Shown one piece after another: positions 33,000 to 43,749 of a stretch of 64,000 nt of DNA (the stretch's first letter is position 1; each line of letters starts with the position of its first letter). Location of the stretch: NCBI GenBank assembly GCA_036927565.1, contig JAYESD010000002.1, forward strand, positions 222,707,882 through 222,771,881, read 5' to 3'. The notes beneath the pieces were generated by a model. It was not told the DNA's origin and searched no databases. It was given only the letters and a program-made list of their open reading frames with translations. The position numbers were made by a program, and so were the translations under genes. The DNA is from Tuctoria greenei. Its lineage: Eukaryota > Streptophyta > Magnoliopsida > Poales > Poaceae.

Positions 33000-33845
33000 C
33001 TTGCCACAAATGTGAAATGATTGCAATATCATACTATTGCCACAGATGTGAAATAGTTGCAATATCATGATATTCATTCAATACGTTAAATCATCATAAT
33101 ACGCTAAATCGTTGCAATATCCTACTATTTGCTATGGCTGTGAAATGGTTGCAGTACCATACTATTGCAACGAATGTGAAATCGTTGTAATTCATTATAT
33201 TCGTTGCAATACGTTAAATCGTAGCAATACGTTAAATCGTTGCAATACCATACTATTTGCCACGACTATGAAATCATTGCTAACATATTATTGCCACGAA
33301 TGTGAAATCGTTGCAATACCCTGCTATTTATTGCAATACGTTAAATTATCACAATATGTTAAATCATTGCAATACCATACTATTTGTCACGAATGTGAAA
33401 TCGTTGCAATAACATACTATTACCAAAAATGTGTAATCATTGCAATATCATGCTATTCATTGCAATACGTAAATTGTCGCAATACGTTGAATCGTTGCAA
33501 TACCATACTATTTGTCATCGATGTGAAATCGTTGCAATACCGTACCATTTGCTACGAATGTGAAATTGTTGCAACACCGTACTATTCGTTACAATATGTT
33601 AAATCATCGCAATACGTGAAATCATTGCAATACCATACTATTTGCCACCGATGTAAAATAGTTGCAATACCATACTATTTGCCACGGATGTCAAGTCATC
33701 GCAATAACCTATCGCCATGGGACTTATGCCAATGATTCATAAAAACTATCGCCATAGTATTTTTTGTTGCAACAGTGACCTATTGCGATGAAAAACGACC
33801 TATTGCGATGAATTTTTTCATTGCTAAGCCAAAATCCTTGTAGTG
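33000..33845 (-). mobile_element. CACTA transposon terminus 1 with subterminal repeats (body truncated to the left)
   Basis: The end reads CCTTGTAGTG at 33,845, that is CACTACAAGG on the minus strand. From there the minus strand shows GCAATAGGTC repeats and then many degenerate units of about 35-40 bp (TTGCAATACCATACTATT...GTGAAATCG seen on the plus strand). Such subterminal arrays bind the TNPA-type protein in En/Spm elements. The other terminus was not found; the array stops abruptly at about 33,000. Confidence 0.8.
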
Positions 33846-35615
33846 ATCATAGAATACCCTTTCGCAAGCCATCCTTTTTTGATCCAACGGCCCAGATCCA
33901 ATCCCGCATACCCCTTCGCCATGTTTGCGCAAAACCTCCTGGACACTTTGATTTAATCATATTTTGGCCCAAACCTTTATAAAGCTAACCCTGACCTTTC
34001 TGGAAATTGTGTAGAAAATAGGAAATTAAGTGGAAACTGTTGGAAAGCCTTTGAAAATATCAGTAAATACAAAAAAATTCATAGTTTCAACTAAATATTG
34101 CAGAAACAGCCCAATATTTTTTATTTAATATTTAGCTCTGTTTATTTTTAGTAACTCAAATAAAATGCTGTTTTGTATATAAAAATGTATTAATTATAAG
34201 TGTATTTTGGCTATAGAATTAATTTTACACATAGGAGTAAATATTAAAAACGATATAATAATTATTAAATGCATATTTTATGTTGAGAATCTTTTTCAAA
34301 CATATTTTTGAAGATTAAATCATTCTAAAAATAATATTTGGTTTCAAATAAATATAGAAACTATGTAAAAATTGCTAAAAACATATTTTATTCATATTAT
34401 CACTTTTTTCTTCAAAACCTCAATCATAAATAATTTATTCCTATGTTCTAAAATAGCCATAATACCGTAAACGCGTAGGATTTTATGTTTGTTTCTTTAA
34501 TTGTGATGTATGCATTTTGTGTGAATGTTTCTTACTGTATGTCACTATTTTTATTTTGCGTTCGTCATCATATTTAGAGTCGGGACCAGATCCGACTTTC
34601 AACCTTCAAGACCATCAGTTCCACGTCGAGCACCAACCCTACTTTGGAGGCAAGTGTCCTTGACCATCTTGCACCCGTATTACTAATATTTAGTTAGTTG
34701 CATGGTTAATAATTTGAATCTTGTTTATTTGTCCTTCCATATAATTCCTTGTCACCAGGTTGGATTGGGTGAATTTTATTATTTCTGTTATGCTTAGCCA
34801 TGCTTAGTATTTGGGAGGGAAATTCTATACACATGTTATATTCTTAATTGTTATGATTATTTATTGTGATATAGAAAAATGAATTGTAGTGAATAGGAAT
34901 CTGGCGGGTTGGTTTGAATGGTATGTGCAGTATGCACGAGACCCGAGTTCTTAGGTATGAACCTTGCCTGATTCCAAGGACTTGTTTATGTAGGAAGCCA
35001 TTAAGCTTTATAGTATCGCAACAAGACTGAGAATGCGTAGTTTGGTCGATTAATTAGGCCTCTCCCGGCGTAGTATTACTGATTAGATGGTGCAGAGAAT
35101 TGGTTCAGAGTTACTGCCTTGGGATCCGCATGGCTAAATAGGGGTCAATTGGGGTTTTGAGACGCATTTGTCGGCTCACACTTTTGTATAGGAGTGAAAC
35201 CTCAAAGGGCTAGTACGCGTCGGGAGGACCTTTGTAAAGACCTTGTAGTGATCTGCTTGCAACACTCCTACGGAAGTGTGCAATATGGGTTGCGCACCAC
35301 TGGCATCAAGGAGGTTTACTTATTCCACCTACCAACATGGGATGAAATCATGGCTTGTGGGTAAAGGATACGTTCTCTGCAGAGATTTGGAAACTGTCAT
35401 GACAGCCGTGCTCACAGACAAGAGCGGATTGGTGTCAAATTCATAATTAGTCAATGGATAAAAATGGTGGTTGGGTTGGTTGAGATTTGGTTTACAGTTG
35501 GCATCACCTAGTATTAGGTTCTAATGAAAGCTAAGGATAGGATGTAGTGCTATAGTGCTTAATGCCGGATTTGGCCTTCCTTTTGAAAGCTTGCATGTCA
35601 TCTCTTTCCTCCACT
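33846..35615 (+). repeat. internal fragment of the long gypsy LTR, opposite orientation to the solo LTR
   Basis: 1,770 bp lying exactly between two CACTA ends. It is collinear with the reverse complement of about 30,030 down to 28,120 of the solo LTR; for example GGGACCAGATCCGAC near 34,582 matches the complement of 29,150, and the TTGCACCC region near 34,670 matches 29,050. Neither LTR end is present. Confidence 0.75.
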
Positions 35616-35759
35616 CACTGCAAGGATTCCGGTTTATCGCAACGAAAAAATTCATCATAATAGGTCATTTTTCGTCGCAATAGGTCATTGTTGCAATGAA
35701 AAAGAGCTTGGTGATAGTTTTTACAAATCGTCATAATAATTCCCGTGGCGATAGGTTAT

Positions 35760-36980
35760 TGCCAAGCCTTGACATCCGTGGCAAATAGTATGGTATTGCA
35801 ATGATTTCACATCGGTGGCAAATAGTACGCTATTGCAACGACTGCATGTATTGCAACGATTTAACGTATTGCAACGAATAGTACGTTATTGCAACGAGTT
35901 CCTGATCATGGCAAACAGTACAGTATTGCAACGATTTCATATTCGTGGCAAATAGTATGTTATTACAACGATTTAGCGTATTGCGATGATTTAACGCATT
36001 GCAACGAATAGCATGGTATTGCAACAATTTCACATTTGTGGTAACTGTATGTGATTGCAACATTTCACAGTTGTGGCAATAGTACAGTATTGCAATGATT
36101 TCACATTCGTGGCAAATAGTATGTTATAACAACAATTTAGCGTATTGCGACGATTAAATGTATTGCAACGAATAGCATGGTACTGCAACAATTTCACATT
36201 CATGGTAGTATGTGATTGCAACGATTTCTCATTCGTGTCAAATACTACAATATTGCAATGATTTCACAGCCGTGGCAAATAGTACGGTATTGCAACGATT
36301 TATGGTATTGCGACGATTTAACGTATTGCAACGAATATCTGGTATTGCAACGATTTCACATTCGTGGCAAATAGTATGCTGCTGCAACGATGTTACAACC
36401 ATGGCAAATAGTATGATAATGCGACGGTTTAACATCCGTGGCAAATCGTATGTTATTGCGCCACAAACGTGGTGAATAGTACTGTATTGCAATGATTTCA
36501 GATCCATGAGAAATAGTATGGTACTGCAACGATTTCACATCCGTGGCGAATAGTTTGGTATTGCAATGATTTCTTATTTGTGACAACAGGTTCGTAATGC
36601 AACGTTACCTGATCTGTGGCAATAGTTTCTAATGCAACATTTCCTGATATGTATCAATAGGTTTGTAATGCAGTGCTTTCTGATCTGTGGCAGTACAGTT
36701 ATAATGCAATGTTTAATGATTTGTGGTGATAGAGGTGTAATGCAACATTTTCTCATCTGTGGCAATAGTGTTATAATGCGACGTTTTCTGTGTGGTGGCA
36801 ATAGCAGTCTAGTGCAACGTTTTTTGAGTCGTGGCCAAATGTTTATACTGCAACGTTTTGTAATTCATGGCAATAGCTTCCTATTGCAACAATTTATCAT
36901 TCGTGACAAGAAATTTGTAATGCCACAATTTATAATTAGCGGCAGTAGAATCTTAACGCACCAGGTTTGAAAATTAGTGG
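35760..36980 (+). repeat. subterminal repeat array of CACTA 2
   Basis: About 1.2 kb of degenerate units, with words such as TATTGCAACGATTTCACAT and CGTGGCAAATAGTATGG, in the opposite orientation to the array at 33.0-33.7 kb. Toward 36,600-36,980 the units drift to GTAATGCAACGTT-type variants. Confidence 0.85.
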
Positions 36981-36996
36981 CAACAGAACCACAAGT

Positions 36997-37889
36997 TTAA
37001 CAATAAACATCCATCAATTGATATTGCAACATGCATAACAACACAATATTACGCTCACGATGTGTTTGGATGTAAGTTTGCCTAAGCTGACCAGGACTAA
37101 TTGTTTGAGCAGGTGGCTTTTGGCAGTTCTTTTGTGGGACCTTTTGTGGAGTGGTCTCCATCATTTTGCGCATTTCAGCCCTCATTGAGAGGTTCATGTC
37201 CTCCATTTCCCTAGTTCTCAGTTCATGATCAGCTGCTAGCTAACCTTCTAAGTTTTGGACTTGAAGGTTTAGGTCTTCATTCTTCTGGTTTATGCAGTCC
37301 ATCTGGGTGGTTAAGCTATCATTTCTTCCTTCCAACTCCTGCACTATGTGATTGAGGCCTGCATTTCTATCTCCTAAGTTTCGAACTTGGTCGTTGAGGT
37401 GTTCAAACATCTGGATACGCATACATTCACGTTCAGGACCAGTGGGTTAGCCACATAACCACACCCCTGAACCTGTGATCCTGCACAACCGATTGAGGAT
37501 ATTTAACAATGCTGGAAGATGTGGTTTTTCTCCTCATTTTGAATTGGGCCTCCCTGCTCAGCTTCCATGTCGTCCACTTGAGAATGTGCCTGAATCTATA
37601 TACGAAAATAAAAGTCATAGGTAAATTGCAAATATTTATTTAATTGGGGATTGTTTGAAGTGTTACTCACATGTACAGCTTATGCTTGCTTGTTTGCCCA
37701 ATCACTGTTCTTCAACAAATGGCTTGCCTCCCACAGTTGTATGTCATCGGGTTCTTCTCCACTCTCTGGGTCACGCTACATAAAATACAAGTAAAATTCA
37801 ACATGTCGATATACATATTGTTTGCAGTGCAAAGTAAAAGCGTGATTTATTTTTCATACCTTCTCGTAACTAAGTTGGGCGTAGGAGGA
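36997..37889 (-). pseudogene. CACTA Ptta/En-Spm (TNPA-like) gene, 3' exons
   Basis: Minus-strand exon fragments: one ending YEK before a GTATGA donor (37,889 downward), one starting after TATGTAG with RDPESGEEPDD, and a last exon whose product has a coiled coil (about 37,420-37,240) and a tail MRAEMRKMMETTPQKVPQ (near 37,180). This organisation resembles the C-terminal part of plant Ptta/En-Spm family proteins, which bind subterminal repeats. In-frame stops (for example near 37,685 and between 37,240 and 37,206) and frame changes show decay. The N-terminal part lies beyond the inserted retrotransposon at 42.4-43.1 kb. Confidence 0.75.
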
Positions 37890-38795
37890 TGATGAGGACA
37901 TCACTTCTATGGATACAAACAACACTCCATTGAACATACAAGATGCAATCAATAGAGTTCATACACAACAATTAATTTCAGAGGTGAACTCGTTCTTATA
38001 TATTTTCTTATATGTTTTTGAGCATAGATTGCTACTTAATGATTTATTTGTGATTAGGATCCATGTAAAGGTTCAAGGAGTACTTGGAGGGAGTATTAGG
38101 GACGTGGAAGACCAGAGAATTCGTTCAAAGAAGATGGAAACCGAACAAAACTCCAAATCGTATCCAACTCGGAGTCCAGGAACAGTACGCACTAAAACGG
38201 ACGCCCAGGACGCATACGAACTCCATTTTGGACGTTCTACATATGCACGGAAAGGGGAGAGGATAACCTTTCCAATGGCGCCGGTCCCATGTCAAAATAC
38301 CTTCGGAGTCGACAGGAATCGTCAAAACAAAATCAAGTACAAAATCTATCAGGGTGCCGCGCCACCGTATTGGGCCATTGGGCCATGTATCAAGTCGAAG
38401 TCCATTATTTTTGTATATTAGGGTTAGGTCACGACCCCAAAACCCCCTTGGACGTCCTCCCACCTATATATACTCCATGGTAGCCGCCATAGACAATTGG
38501 GTTTTGCTTAGATAAATAATATTGCCGTTCTACGGTTTGTGAAACCCCAACTTCGCGATTTCAGATCGTGTCTTCTACGTTCTTGCTTGTGTTCTCGGTT
38601 GCACTTGCAGGAATTAGCCTTCCTAGTGAGGTCAATCGTGTACAGCACGGTTGATAACCAATGGAGCGGTTGTGTAGTGATTGTAGGGGTTGTTCGTGTT
38701 CTACTCGAGAGCCTCGGATCATCAACGTCGAGATCTCCACATCAATCGACCTATCCATTACCTATCGGAAGATCGGGCATCATCTTTTCCTATCA
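37890..38795 (+). repeat. 5' LTR of the non-autonomous gypsy-type element
   Basis: 906 bp with a TATATATA box near 38,465-38,472. It differs from the 3' LTR by about 30 substitutions and an 8-bp indel near its end. Confidence 0.85.
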
Positions 38796-38797
38796 AT

Positions 38798-38807
38798 TGG
38801 TATCAGA
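38798..38807 (+). promoter_or_regulatory. primer-binding site of the non-autonomous gypsy-type element
   Basis: TGGTATCAGA, matching the initiator Met tRNA site, a few bases after the 5' LTR. Confidence 0.75.
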
Positions 38808-39998
38808 TTTCCAGGTTGCCTATTACGTAATTCATCTATCCATTACTTTAGTTTTGTTATTCATACCTAGAGTCCACAAAAAAGCCACAAAAAATTGCAG
38901 TTTAGTAGATCGGTTCATCATTTTGTCCAAACCACCATTGAGCCTTTGCAAGTTTCGTTTTCAGTTTGGTTTTGTTGAGTTTGTGTCCGTTGTTGAGTCA
39001 TATTGCTGGTTTAGAAAGTGTTTTTAGTCTTAGTTTGAGTTTTGCATTGTGTTGATTCATCCTTTTAAATCACGTCATCACATCCAGATTAGATTCATCT
39101 CTGTCCAGTTCAGTATTTTCATCATATCTCACTCATACTAGCTTAGATTTTTGTGTTCTTATACTTTCTGGAAAGCTTAAGAAGTTCTCTATAACTTTCC
39201 TATTCATCCTTTGCCCGGAAAATATAGTTATCGATGTCGAAATTGCATTAGATCCGAATCTGTTAATGACCTAAAAATTCCGAACAGTCTGTATTTCGGG
39301 GGCAATATCTCCTATTGTTATTTTCCAAAATAGGTCTTCCATATATTTATATTAAAGAGGAGATATATATCTACAATATTTCTGTTCTAAGTTTTCCAAT
39401 TTAGAGCCTATAAGTGTGCCTATTTGTCCTTGGAAGATTGAGCAGAAAATCTGCGACAGACACACAAGATATCTTGGATTGATTTTCATTGTGTTCTTCC
39501 CTTGCAGCACATTCTGAATAAAAAGGAAGAAAAAAGAAAAAGGCAAGTGCAAAAAAAGAAAGAAAAGCCGCACAAAAAAATAAGAAAAAAACAAAAAAAA
39601 ACAGAAGTGCTTGCATTCTTTGTGTCATCTAGTTTTGTCTCATGTTTTGCTAGCTTGAACTACTAGGAACACATTTAGGCCAGCAACTTTGACAAATACT
39701 TTGGACACTTATTCAACTTTACTATCTGATTTCATTGTTGCTAATCCTTGCTACATAGAAAGTGTCATCCAAGCTACACCTTACTCTTGAGCAGAATCGA
39801 TACACCTTTGCAATCATCCCACGCTTCAATTGTTTCTTCATACCGTCCACCGTTTGCCACCTGCAGTGTCGGTAAGAACACTTGTAAGAGCGTGGTAAGA
39901 CGCTTGAGAGTGTGTGATTCCACTTCCACTTTACCATTATCCTTTGTAGTTGACAGGGATAACATATTTTTTGTGTTGTCTTCTGTTTGCTACTAACA
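38808..39998 (+). other. leader of the non-autonomous gypsy-type element
   Basis: About 1.2 kb without a gene, including an A-rich tract of short poly-A runs at about 39,515-39,600. Confidence 0.6.
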
Positions 39999-42062
39999 AT
40001 GTCAGGTAAAAGCAAGAATCATGCATTATATGCTGAGATGATGGACATGATGAAGACGATGATGGAGTTGCTCAGTAAAAATCAAACATCAACCAAGGAT
40101 TCACATGACATTCACACCACCTTTACAACACCTTCCACAAGAAGTAATTAAATTCGCCCATCTCTTCCTTCTTATGATGGTTTTTGTTATGATGAATATA
40201 TTACTTGGGAAATAGAGGTGGATAAAATTTTTGGACAATGTCATATGTGTGAGAGGAGAAAGATTAGAAATATTGCAAGTGCATTAGTAGGTTGTGCATT
40301 AACTTGGTGGAACAATTTAAATGATTTAGAAAAACCTCGAACATGGAAAGATATGAAAATTCTTATGCGAGAAACATTTACTAGTGTATCCAATTGCAAA
40401 GATGAAATACATGAGCTTGAGAAGAATTTTCTTGTTGTACCTCCTCCTATGCCTAACCTTTTGCAGGAACAAGAACCAATAACTGTAGAAAATCCAAAAG
40501 CGAATGAGGTGTTCAACAACTCCTGTGAAAATTCAGATCTATCAATTCATATTTCACTCACAATTACTGCTGAAAATGAGAATAAAGGTAACGAATATCA
40601 CAACACACTTGTTGAAGGTGAGAAGTTTTTGGATGTTCTGAATTTTTTCACCAATCATGCTATTGTCGAGGAGCGACTAGTGGAATCTTTTATTGATACA
40701 CCATTGCCACATGTTGATTTTCCTGCTGATCCTTCTGTTAAAAATGAGTTGTGTGCTAATAATTATATTGTACCTATGCTAGAACAACTGAATGAATTTG
40801 ATACTTTATCACCCACATGTGCTGAAATTAAGAATTTGATTCCAATTACTTGTGAAAGGGATGAGCTGAAATTGTTATCTTCTCTAAATACTTTGGGCTA
40901 TATTGAATTTGACACTCTTTGTGATCTAGATATTGTAGAGAAGATAATATTTTCTCAATCTGAATTGCCTTTGTTAAGTAGAAATATTTTTCATGCTATA
41001 GGCAAATATGAACATAGTGGTATGTTTATGGTGCATAAAGTTTACATATGTTCAAATGAGGAAGCTCCTTTTGTGCTGCAACAACATGGTCAAGTAAATG
41101 AATGTACTAATGCTAATAATATCTTGTCAAGTTTTTCTAGTATTTTTTCCTTGCAGCAGGGACAACAAAAGCATTACTCACTACGGTTGTGCAATATGAA
41201 CAGTGCTCACTCTATCCCCAAAAGCCTCTTTGCTGGACATACAAGCAAGCCGAGGACGGCTTGCCATAAAGAAGGGGAGAATGATGAGATCATACACGTT
41301 ATAATTGCACCTACAAACATGACACAATTTTTATTTTTTTGGGATCCTAGCTCAAGTGAATGTGCACTCTTATTTGATGGACAAGATCAAGATGGCGCAC
41401 TATGTCGTCCACCAGCTTGGCCTCCTCCATTCATGCATACAAGAAGATTTGATGGCGTTGCACATTTAGACCAACACATGAGAGGAGATGAACTTGAGTC
41501 GAGGACGACTCCAATTCAAGAAGGGGAGGATGATGAGGACATCACTTCTATGGATACAAACAACACTCCATTGAACATACAAGATGCAATCAATAGAGTT
41601 CATACACAACAATTAATTTCAGAGGTGAACTCGTTCTTATATATTTTCTTATATGTTTTTGAGCATAGATTGCTACTTAATGATTTATTTGTGATTAGGA
41701 TCCATGTAGAGGTTCAAGGAGTACTTGGAGGGAGTACTAGGGACGTGGAAGACCAGAGAATTCGTTCAAAGAAGATGGAAACCGAACCAAACTCCAAATC
41801 GTATCCAACTCGAAGTCCAGGAGAAGTACGCACTAAAACGGACGCCCAGGACGTATACGAACTCCGTTTTGGACGTTCTACATATGAACGGAAAGGGGAG
41901 AGGATAACCTTTCCAATGGCGCCGGTCCCATGTCAAAATTCCTTCAGAGTCGACAGGAATCGTCGAAACAAAATCAAATACAGAATCTGTCAGGGTGCTG
42001 CGCCACCGTATTGGGCCATTGGGCCATGTATCAAGTCTAAGTCCATTATTTTTGTATATTAG
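39999..42062 (+). pseudogene. gag: gag-like protein of the non-autonomous element with a long unrecognised central region
   Basis: ATG at 39,999; one in-frame TAA at 40,149-40,151; otherwise open for 638 codons to TAG at 42,060-42,062. The N-terminal part contains a gag core (ALVGCALTWWNNL, then MKILMRETF). About 350 residues of acidic, Leu/Asn-rich sequence follow without any recognised domain. A short piece ESRTTPIQEGEDD then matches ESRTTLFQGGEDD at the same place in the young gypsy polyprotein, and the last 177 codons lie in the 3' LTR. Protease, RT and integrase are missing; gag is fused directly to the pol C-terminal junction. Mobilisation would need an autonomous partner. Confidence 0.8.
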
Positions 42063-42426
42063 GGTTAGGTCACGACCCCAACACCCCCTTGGACGTCCTC
42101 CCACCTATATATACTCCTTGGTAGCCGCCATAGACAATTGGGTTTTGCTTAGATCAATAATATTGCCGTTCTACGGTTTGTGAAACCCCAACTTCGAGAT
42201 TTCAGATCGTGTCTTCTACGTTCTTGCTTGTGTTCTTAGTTGCACTTGCAGAAATTAGCCTTCTTGGCGAGGTCAATCGTGTGCAGCACGGTTGATAACC
42301 AACGGAGCGATGGTGTAGTGATTGCAGGGGTTGTTCGTGTTCTACTCGAGAGCCTCGGATCATCAACGTCGAGATCTCCACATCAATCGACCTATCCTCG
42401 GAAGATCGGGACCAATTCTCCTATCA
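41531..42426 (+). repeat. 3' LTR of the non-autonomous gypsy-type element (5' part coding)
   Basis: 896 bp; its first 532 bp continue the gag-like frame. A TATATATA box lies near 42,106. Followed at once by CACTA exon sequence. Confidence 0.85.
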
Positions 42427-43130
42427 GATTTGGAGCCAAGTAAGTGACTGGCCTTTTATCTTCTTCGATTTTGAGAATGGGTCCTGCTTATTGACTGCAA
42501 TAATTTTAAGAATTAATTCCACGAATGAATGTAAATCAAATATTTTTTGTATGATGTGAAGCTATTAAAAAATTAGTTGACCTTGAATCGCTCAAACCCA
42601 AAATATTCTATTAGGTGCAACCACTCGGGCGCTGTTACGTCAGCAGGCTTGTTTCGTATACGTTCTTCATCGGTAGAATAACTCTTATAGGTGGCATTCA
42701 AAGTCGAGCGCCACCCCTTGTAGCGCTCACCAACAATTTTCAAAATTTTTCTTGCGATCTCCAGTGAGTCCTTCATGTTCCAGGAGTCCTGTATATTATA
42801 TAACAAGTTGCTGTAAATGTACAAGATGAATATTGCAAGAAAAAAATACATGTGTGGGGGCGTGACAACACTAACCAGAATATCTCGTACTATATCTCTC
42901 TTGTTACTATGGCCAACCTTTGTCCACTTCCTTGCACCGCTGAGGGATGCATGTCTTTTTGTAAACATAACCGCATCATCGACAAAGTGCCGCTGGTTAA
43001 TACCAACCGCAACACCCAACCTAGTAGAGAACTGAATTGGTGCTCCGTTCTACTAACTTGGGATGCATAGCGTATTATGGCAACTTTAATTCCTTTAGCC
43101 ACACTTCTTCCAAACTTCTTTCCTTCTGTT
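42427..43130 (-). pseudogene. CACTA Ptta/En-Spm (TNPA-like) gene, 5' exons
   Basis: On the minus strand one exon (about 42,790-42,587) encodes RYKGWRSTLNATYKSY and PEWLHLIEYFG, the conserved core of plant Ptta/En-Spm proteins, and ends at a GTCAAC-type donor. An AT-rich intron with GTTAGT donor and ATACAG acceptor separates it from an upstream exon (about 43,000-42,880). A frameshift near 43,010 breaks the 5' exon. The 3' end of this part (GGCTCCAAATC at the insertion edge) joins in frame with the exon piece at 37,889, showing one gene split by the retrotransposon. Confidence 0.75.
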
Positions 43131-43302
43131 ACATTGATTCAAATTGTAAATTATTAAAGCAAATTACCGCCTAACCAAGTTTAGTATCATGTACAAATAG
43201 TGTGAAAAGAAGAAATGTCTGATGTTCGTACCATCTTTAGGACGAGTGCGGCAAATACGAGCGTTGGAGGACTGCGTCCTAGCAGCATTTTGTTCTATAT
43301 TA

Positions 43303-43403
43303 CTCCCTCCTAGTTTATATTAATTGTCGTATCAGACCAACAGATGAATTAAAAATAAACTAGTTAGGACTGTCTGAACGACAACTATTTTGATCGGGGG
43401 GAG
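43303..43403. mobile_element. Stowaway-type MITE
   Basis: 101 bp with ends CTCCCTCC...GGGGGGAG that are inverted repeats about 25 bp long (imperfect), flanked by TA on both sides, as in Stowaway/mariner MITEs of grasses. Confidence 0.75.
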
Positions 43404-43466
43404 TACATTATTGACATCTTTGTTGCTGTTCATACACTAAAATGAGCCATCAGGTACACATGTTAA

Positions 43467-43749
43467 TGGCAATACTGCACTCGTAGTACTGCAGAGGAAT
43501 TTCAGTCCAGCAGCGAAGCAGGAAAGACTGAGAGGGGGCGGACATGCAGCTGGCAATGCTAGACTAGACAAATATAGGGTTCGCCGGTTTGGTCTGATCG
43601 ACATCAGACGGAGCGCGTCTCGAAGAGAATTATTAGTTGCAGGGTAAGTAATGAACGCCAGCAAGAGCAGGTGGCGAATGCAAGACAGATAAGGCAAGCA
43701 GCTTGAGGGATTGAAATCCTCTGCAGTACTGCACCTGCATTAGCTGCCA
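43467..43749. repeat. inverted-repeat element of about 280 bp
   Basis: Arms 43,467-43,505 and 43,712-43,749 are imperfect inverted repeats around GCAGTACTGCA. A third piece of the motif (TGCAGGTGCAGTACTGCA) lies near 43,800. It could be a MITE; the superfamily is unclear. Confidence 0.5.

Larger units (their letters stand above)
37890..42426 (+). mobile_element. non-autonomous gypsy-type LTR element with gag only
   Basis: LTRs at 37,890-38,795 and 41,531-42,426 start TGATGAGGACATCAC and end TATCA, and differ at about 30 positions plus small indels, so this insertion is clearly older than the one at 17.6 kb. A primer site TGGTATCAGA (38,798-38,807) and a purine-rich AAGAAGGGGAGGA before the 3' LTR are present. 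There is one coding frame and no protease, RT or integrase. Flanks join to continuous CACTA exon sequence when it is removed, but a clean 5-bp duplication is not seen (AGGAT/CAGAT at best). TGATGA starts and a frame entering the LTR resemble rice CRR/CRM elements. Confidence 0.85.
35616..43250 (+). mobile_element. CACTA transposon 2, decayed, split by a gypsy insertion
   Basis: The left end is CACTGCAAGGATTCC at 35,616 (one base off CACTA). It matches the terminus at 33,845 in inverted orientation, including the CATCATAATAGGTC-type sequence just inside. Subterminal repeats run to about 36,980, followed by a minus-strand Ptta/En-Spm-like gene in two parts (36,997-37,889 and 42,427-about 43,130) separated by a 4.5-kb retrotransposon. 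The right terminus was not found; 43,250 is an approximate limit. No TNPD-type transposase is visible, so it looks non-autonomous or deleted. Confidence 0.75.

Noticed and set aside
33112..33735. A 207-codon Tyr/Cys-rich repetitive plus-strand frame
   Set aside because: Same reason: subterminal repeat units whose length keeps a frame open.
36632..36970. A 112-codon Cys/Phe/Ile-rich plus-strand frame
   Set aside because: It is a translation of CACTA subterminal repeats, with a repeated residue pattern from the DNA repeat unit.
33000..36980. Regularly spaced repeats resembling a CRISPR array or satellite
   Set aside because: Units are degenerate without unique spacers and lie directly inside CACTA termini, so they are subterminal transposase-binding repeats.
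42417..42440. Primer-site-like TATCAGATTTGGAGCC after the 3' LTR, suggesting a tandem element
   Set aside because: The sequence is explained as the CACTA exon flank, which reads through to 37,889 when the retrotransposon is removed.
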